64,000 nt of DNA from CALLMM01 sp964429855 (GTDB taxonomy: Bacteria; Armatimonadota; Chthonomonadetes; Chthonomonadales; CAJBBX01), in assembly GCA_964429855.1 (NCBI GenBank), contig CAYSDM010000016.1:1-64000 (forward strand). Direction: 5' to 3'. Positions 59,536 to 64,000 of the stretch are shown piece after piece. Numbering within the stretch: position 1 is the stretch's first letter; every line of letters starts with the position of its first letter. The position numbers were made by a program, and so were the translations under genes. The notes under the pieces are model-generated. The model was not told the DNA's origin. It saw only the letters and a list, made by a program, of their open reading frames with translations, and made no database searches.

Positions 59536-60651
59536 ATGACCAATCGAGAACGCGCCTTCGCCGTTCTGAACTATCAGCCCTATGACCGCCTGCCGCTGGT
59601 GCACTTTGGCTACTGGTCGGAGACCGTGCAGAAGTGGCACCAGGAGGGACATCTGACCGCCGAGGAGGCTTCCGGCTACGGGGATAACAGCCCGGCAGAC
59701 CACTCCATCGCCCACAAACTGGGATTCGACTTCAACTGGCAGTCCATGTTCTATACCAGTCACGGACTGCGCCCCCCCTTCGAAAGCCGCGTCATCGAAC
59801 GGTTCCACGACGGCTCCTACACCGTTTTGAACGCAGACGGGATGATCATCCTCCAGAAGCCGGGAGCCGGCTCCATTCCCGCCGAGATAGACCACCTCCT
59901 GAAAGATCGCGCCGCCTGGGAGGAGCACTACCTCCCCCGCCTCCAGTGGCACCCCGACCGTGTGAACGTGGCGGCTCTGGAGGAGTGGAAAGACGCCTCG
60001 CAGCGCGAGAACCCCATCGGACTGCACTGCGGCAGCCTCTACGGGCAGATACGCAACTGGCTGGGCGTGGAGGGATCCGCCTACCTCTACGCCGATGATG
60101 AGGCGCTGTTCACCGAGATCATTGATACCGTCGGCGAACTCTGCTATCGCTGCACCGATGCCGCCCTCGCCAGCGGCGCGCAGTTCGACTTTGCCCACTT
60201 CTGGGAGGATATCTGCTTCAAAAACGGCCCGCTCATTAAGCCTTCGGTCTTCGCGCAGAAGGTCGGTCCGCACTATCGCCGGATCACGCAGCTTGTCCGC
60301 AGCGCGGGACTGGAGATCGTCTCCCTCGATTCCGACGGCAAGATTGACAAGCTTGTCCCCATCTGGCTGGAGAACGGGGTCAATACCATGTTTCCGATCG
60401 AAGTGGGAACCTGGGGGGCGAGCATTCAGCCCTGGCGGGAGCAGTACGGGCGGGAACTGCGGGGCGTGGGAGGCATGGATAAGCGGGTCTTCGCGCAGGA
60501 CTACGCGGCGGTGGATCGGGAGATCGAACGCCTCAAGCCGCTGGTGGATATGGGCGGCTATCTGCCCTGCCCGGACCATCGAATCGCCCCGGACGCCCTG
60601 TGGGATAACGTTCGCTACTACTGCGACCGGATGCGCGAAGAGTTTGCATAG
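59536..60651 (+). CDS. URO-D superfamily protein, DSDGK type (distal copy)
   Basis: A 371-residue URO-D-fold protein closely matching the DCDGD-type protein at 32698-33789: NRERAFAVLNYQPYDRLPL, VSLDSDGKIDKLVPIWLENGVN, MFPIEVGTWGASIQPWREQYG and a closing LPCPDHRIAPDALWDN. Ser replaces the Cys of the DCDGD loop and no zinc cysteine remains. It lies outside the main locus, just after the GH71/99-like gene, suggesting a link with carbohydrate use. Ends in a hairpin shared with the convergent peptidase. Confidence 0.82.
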   Translation: MTNRERAFAVLNYQPYDRLPLVHFGYWSETVQKWHQEGHLTAEEASGYGDNSPADHSIAHKLGFDFNWQSMFYTSHGLRPPFESRVIERFHDGSYTVLNADGMIILQKPGAGSIPAEIDHLLKDRAAWEEHYLPRLQWHPDRVNVAALEEWKDASQRENPIGLHCGSLYGQIRNWLGVEGSAYLYADDEALFTEIIDTVGELCYRCTDAALASGAQFDFAHFWEDICFKNGPLIKPSVFAQKVGPHYRRITQLVRSAGLEIVSLDSDGKIDKLVPIWLENGVNTMFPIEVGTWGASIQPWREQYGRELRGVGGMDKRVFAQDYAAVDREIERLKPLVDMGGYLPCPDHRIAPDALWDNVRYYCDRMREEFA

Positions 60652-60677
60652 GCTCCCCCGACCCTTTCGAGGGAGCC
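60651..60677. terminator. Convergent stem-loop between URO-D and peptidase genes
   Basis: GGCTCCC (60651-60657) pairs with GGGAGCC (60671-60677). It lacks a long T-run on either side, so it may be Rho-assisted. Confidence 0.45.
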
Positions 60678-60692
60678 TGTGCGCTCCTGCGA

Positions 60693-62711
60693 CTACTTCA
60701 GATAACGGTCTAACCAGGCAAGATTGCGGCGCAGACGATCCAGACGCAGATCAGGCGGACCGTTGCGCGACATGCCGTGACTGGACTCCGACGGGTAACG
60801 AACCAGTTCGACCGTCTTTCGCTGCGCCCTCAGCGCGGCAAATAGCTCCTCCGCCTGCCCGACCGGACAGCGCAGATCGCCGTCTGAGTGGATGATGAGC
60901 AGGGGCGTGTTGATCCGCCCGGCGTAGGCGAGCGGAGAGCATCGCCATAGATCGCTCGGATCGTCCCAGGCGTTGCCCTTCCAGGTCTTGCCATGCTGCC
61001 AGGCGAAATCGCAGGTTCCCGACATGCTGTGCAGATTCCCCACCAGACGGTCGGTGATGGCGCACCGGAATCGGTCTGTATGTCCTACCGCCCAGGCGGT
61101 CATGAAGCCGCCGTAGGAGCCGCCCATGATCGCCATGCGCTCCCCATCCACATAGGGAAGCGCGGCGGCGTAGTCGGCGACCGCCTGTACGTCATCCCAG
61201 TCGCGGTTACCCCAGTCGCCTTTGATCGCCTTCGTATGCGCTTCGCCGTAGCCTTTGCTGCCGCGCGGATTGGAGAAGACCACGACGTAGCCGTTCGCCG
61301 CCAGCCACTGCAGTTCATGGAACGGAGCGGACTGTCCGCCGTACTGCGCCGCCGGGCCGCCATGCACATAGAGCACGCAGGGATACACTGTCCCTTCCTC
61401 TCTTCCCCGGGGCTGTAAAACCCAGCCGTGCACCTTGCCGCCGTCCGCGTTGGGTATATCGAACGGCTCCGGCATCTGCATCTCGACCTCTTCCAGAAGC
61501 TCCGCATTGATCCGGCTCAGGCGGCTCAGTTCCAGACCATGTCCCTCCGAGGTCCCCAGATAGAGATCGTGCGGATCGGTCGCCGTGCCCAGCAGCAGGG
61601 CGAACTGCCGCTCATCCCGGCTGATGCTGAATGCGCCCAGTTCGTGATTTGCCGGCGTCAACGGAGAGAAGCCGCCCCCGTTCAGCCCGACTCGATAGAG
61701 CCGGGTATCGCCTCGTTCGCTGACGGGGAAGTAGAGCGCCAGACTGTCCGGCGACCACTGCAGCGACGCGCCTGCCCCGACATCGTGCATATCGCAGAGC
61801 GTGTCATATCCGACCGACTTATCGGTGTCTCCCGTCAGGTCTCGCGCCTCCGACGCTCCGTTCGCTGGAATGACCAGCACCCGCGTATTCGCGCCGCCCC
61901 AGTACTCCTCGATATCGGTGTGCCCCATATACGCCAGCCAGTTGCCGTCCGGCGACCAGGCAAGCGCGCCTTTAGGTCCGGCAGGCGCTTCGACGCGCTG
62001 CGCCTCGCCTCCCTCCGCCGGAATGGTATAGATGTCGTCCAGCATGGGATTCAGGTCGTTATCCTCATGGCGATTGGACACAAATGCAATGGTCTTGCTG
62101 TCCGGCGACCAGGCAAGCGATTCGTGCGAATAGGGAACATCGGTCAACGCCTTCGCCTCTCCCGTCATCGCATCCGCCACCCAGACCTGCCCGAACGATT
62201 CGTCGAAGTAGCCGAAACCGTCCAGCCGATAGAACAGCTTCGTATGGACGCGAACCGGCGAGCTTTCCCCCTTCTCCTCGCGCTCCTTGCGCGCCTTCTC
62301 GGTCCGCTCCGGAGGCGTCGCCCGGAAGATAAAGGCGATCTTCTGACCATCCGGCGACCAGGCGATCTCCTGTATGCCGCCCTCCTCCAGCTTCGTCAGC
62401 GGGCGCGCTTCGCCCCCGTCCGCCGGAATCAGGTATATCTGCGATTTCGGCTTGTCGCGGTCGCTCAGGAAGGCGATCTGCGTCCCGTCCGGCGACCAGC
62501 GCGGGGAGCCGTCTGAGTGCCCATCGCCAGTGAAGGGACGCGCCGCGCCGCTCTCCACATCCGCCATCCACAGCGACGATAGATAGCGGTTCTTCTCCGG
62601 GTCGGTACGCCGGACAACAAAGATCACGCGCCTGCCGTCTGGCGATATCTGGGTGTCGCTCGCCAGCCTGAAACGCAGCAGGTCTTCGAGCGCAACGGGT
62701 CTTTTCGTCAT
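60693..62711 (-). CDS. S9 family prolyl oligopeptidase-like peptidase
   Basis: A 672-residue serine peptidase. Residues 1-390 form a WD40-like beta-propeller with five Trp/Asp repeats of the type SPDG.K-IAF (for example WSPDGTQIAFLSDRD and WSPDGQKIAFIFRA). The alpha/beta-hydrolase half has the nucleophile Ser in GGSYGGFMTAW, Asp in IHSDGDLRCPVG and His in SSHGMSRNG. It cleaves short peptides in the cytoplasm; no signal peptide is seen. AGGAGCGATAG precedes ATG 62711. Stands alone, divergent from the DUF72 gene. Confidence 0.93.
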   Translation of the reverse strand: MTKRPVALEDLLRFRLASDTQISPDGRRVIFVVRRTDPEKNRYLSSLWMADVESGAARPFTGDGHSDGSPRWSPDGTQIAFLSDRDKPKSQIYLIPADGGEARPLTKLEEGGIQEIAWSPDGQKIAFIFRATPPERTEKARKEREEKGESSPVRVHTKLFYRLDGFGYFDESFGQVWVADAMTGEAKALTDVPYSHESLAWSPDSKTIAFVSNRHEDNDLNPMLDDIYTIPAEGGEAQRVEAPAGPKGALAWSPDGNWLAYMGHTDIEEYWGGANTRVLVIPANGASEARDLTGDTDKSVGYDTLCDMHDVGAGASLQWSPDSLALYFPVSERGDTRLYRVGLNGGGFSPLTPANHELGAFSISRDERQFALLLGTATDPHDLYLGTSEGHGLELSRLSRINAELLEEVEMQMPEPFDIPNADGGKVHGWVLQPRGREEGTVYPCVLYVHGGPAAQYGGQSAPFHELQWLAANGYVVVFSNPRGSKGYGEAHTKAIKGDWGNRDWDDVQAVADYAAALPYVDGERMAIMGGSYGGFMTAWAVGHTDRFRCAITDRLVGNLHSMSGTCDFAWQHGKTWKGNAWDDPSDLWRCSPLAYAGRINTPLLIIHSDGDLRCPVGQAEELFAALRAQRKTVELVRYPSESSHGMSRNGPPDLRLDRLRRNLAWLDRYLK

Positions 62712-62878
62712 CTATCGCTCCTAGCAAAATCTCCGGCTGCGGCGAACCCCCTGCATCTCACCGCAGCCCTGCCATTGTGTTCGAGAAAGAGGATGCGCTC
62801 TCCTGCTTTCCGCATTCGGTCATCTTCAACGAGTAGACATCCCAGGAGCTATACATCTGTGCGTTAGAGGTGAATCGA

Positions 62879-63688
62879 ATGAATATCTATGTGGGAACCT
62901 GCGGATTCTCCTATCAGGAGTGGGAGGGGACGTTCTATCCCCCGGCGCTGCCGCTGCGCGACCGGCTGACCTACTACGCAGAGCGCTTCCGCGCGGTGGA
63001 ACTCGACTTCAGCTTCTACCATCTGCCGGAAGCGACCAATCTGGAGAAGATGATCCGGCGAACGCGCAAAGAGTTTCGGTTTCTGATCAAGGCGCATCGC
63101 AGCCTGACCCATGCCGATAACCTCTCCGAGAACGCGCTGGAGGAGTTTCGGGAGGCGATCTCGCCCCTGACGCGCAGCCGCCGCCTCGGTGCGGTTCTGG
63201 CGCAGTTCCCGGCGTCTTTCTGCTGTACGCGGGAGGCGGTGCGGCACCTGCGAACGCTCCGCGAGGGGCTGGCGGATACGCCTCTGGCAATCGAGTTTCG
63301 CCATGTCAGTTGGGATCGCCCGCAGACCCTGGCTTTTCTCGAGAAGTACGGCATCGCTCTCTGCCTGACCGATTCGCTTCAGGAGGAGCGACTGCCCCTG
63401 CCTCCCCTGCCGCGCACCGCCGATTTTCTCTATCTGCGGATGGGCCGATGGGAAACGGCAGAGTTGCAGAGCGCGCCGACAGATTCCGGAGAGGAGTCGC
63501 CGCTGGACAGTTGGGCGCAACGCATAGAGGAGGAGGCGGAGACGGCGGAGGCGGTCTACGTGCTGTTCAACGACATCCGGCAGGCGAACGCGCCGAAACG
63601 AGCGCGCATGCTGGCGCAGCGACTGGGGATGCCTGTCTTTCGCAGCGTGATGAAGCGGGGACGACAGACGCAGTTAGCGCTGCGGTAG
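62879..63688 (+). CDS. DUF72 domain protein
   Basis: A 269-residue DUF72 TIM-barrel protein. IYVGTCGFSYQEWEGTFYPP opens it, then VELDFSFYHLPEATNLEKMIRRT, FRFLIKAHRSLTHADN and LAIEFRHVSW, and the closing YVLFNDIRQANAPKRARML, all typical. Function of DUF72 is unknown; it is related to endonuclease-IV-like barrels and may bind a nucleic acid or metabolite. GAGGTG precedes ATG 62879; a GTG nine bases upstream is less likely. Confidence 0.9.
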   Translation: MNIYVGTCGFSYQEWEGTFYPPALPLRDRLTYYAERFRAVELDFSFYHLPEATNLEKMIRRTRKEFRFLIKAHRSLTHADNLSENALEEFREAISPLTRSRRLGAVLAQFPASFCCTREAVRHLRTLREGLADTPLAIEFRHVSWDRPQTLAFLEKYGIALCLTDSLQEERLPLPPLPRTADFLYLRMGRWETAELQSAPTDSGEESPLDSWAQRIEEEAETAEAVYVLFNDIRQANAPKRARMLAQRLGMPVFRSVMKRGRQTQLALR

Positions 63689-63699
63689 CGCGGTTTGAA

Positions 63700-64000
63700 C
63701 TACCGACAGCACTGCTGCGCTACCGGAATCAGGCAGAGCAGGCGCAGAGGGGTCTCCCCCGTATTGACGAAGGAGTGCAGTTCGTCGGGCGCAATGAAGA
63801 TCGCATCCTGCGGCTGGAAGGGGCGCGGACCGCCCTCGCTCTGCACATGCCCGGAGCCTTCCAGAATGAAGACCTCATGCTCCCAGGGGTGGCGGTGGAA
63901 GGGGGTCTGACCGCCCGGCTCGATCTGAAACTGGCGCATGGCGAAGGTAGGCGCGCCATCCTGATCCGTAATCAGTTCGCGAATGCGACAGCGGTTCGCG
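63700..64000 (-). CDS. Cupin-domain protein, 5' end outside the window
   Basis: The visible 100 codons form a small beta-barrel cupin: PGGQTPFHRHPWEHEVFILEGSG with the metal motif H-x-H-x4-E (HRHPWEHE), and IFIAPDELHSFVNTG with the second His. A frame open to the window edge gives RELITDQDGAPTFAM before this, so the start is beyond 64000. Such proteins bind a small carboxylate or act as sugar isomerases or regulators. Lies just after the DUF72 gene on the opposite strand. Confidence 0.85.
   Translation of the reverse strand, partial: ANRCRIRELITDQDGAPTFAMRQFQIEPGGQTPFHRHPWEHEVFILEGSGHVQSEGGPRPFQPQDAIFIAPDELHSFVNTGETPLRLLCLIPVAQQCCR

Overview
The window looks like a chromosomal segment of a free-living, diderm, heterotrophic bacterium with GC-rich coding DNA. 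The mix of DUF1501 and DUF1549/DUF1553 (planctomycete-type) proteins, CBM9/DUF5916 beta-barrel protein, several retaining-type or GH71/GH99-like glycosidases, an S9 peptidase and a very large set of uroporphyrinogen-decarboxylase-like (URO-D) methyltransferases fits Armatimonadota best. Planctomycetota or a neighbouring phylum cannot be excluded from sequence alone. No rRNA, tRNA or CRISPR array was recognised.

Layout. 0-2.3 kb: tail of an ABC-2 transporter operon, then decayed gene fragments. 2.3-10.8 kb: VOC protein, a translationally coupled DUF1501/PSD1 pair, a SUKH-like membrane protein and a glycosidase/zinc-ribbon pair. 10.9-12.5 kb: PhyH dioxygenase followed by a graveyard of DinB, IS630-type and RHS fragments. 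12.5-18.4 kb: housekeeping membrane genes (DgkA-PAP2 fusion, CNNM/CBS protein, secA). 18.4-24 kb: DUF5916 outer-membrane protein and glycerol catabolism (glpD, glpK).

24.1-42.7 kb is the heart of the window: one plus-strand methyl-transfer locus. It encodes a single corrinoid protein (MtaC-like), a methanol-type MtaB, eleven divergent URO-D-superfamily proteins, a homocysteine S-methyltransferase barrel, an aldo/keto-reductase-like protein, a DUF1638 protein and one RACE (RamA/DUF4445-like) reductive activator. Many genes overlap by 4-17 bases. Only two URO-D paralogues keep the full His-X-Cys...Cys zinc signature; the others replace it with HLDG, DCDG, YCSDG, YGCCE or MHCC. The likely logic is that MtaB or specialised paralogues move methyl groups from methanol or other methylated compounds onto the one corrinoid protein, MtaA-like members or the homocysteine barrel take them off, and RACE restores Co(I). 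A minus-strand operon (old-yellow-enzyme oxidoreductase, ADP-ribosylglycohydrolase, unknown barrel protein) converges on it. A twelfth URO-D gene lies at 59.5 kb.

46.8-54.4 kb: greA, a small accessory stretch (coiled-coil protein, HNH-like protein, secreted DUF5666-like protein, APH-family kinase), a cold-shock gene whose start position carries ACG, gmk and coaBC, and a compact 57-residue gene with its own strong promoter and terminator. 54.4-64 kb: GH2-like protein, STN-domain protein, AT-richer secreted protein, WrbA-like flavodoxin, GH71/99-like protein, the distal URO-D gene, S9 peptidase, DUF72 protein and a cupin cut by the window edge.

Promoters visible here repeatedly have 17-bp spacers and an extended -10 (TGn + TATACT/TACAAT). 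Functional roles are inferred from motifs and family knowledge only; no search was run.
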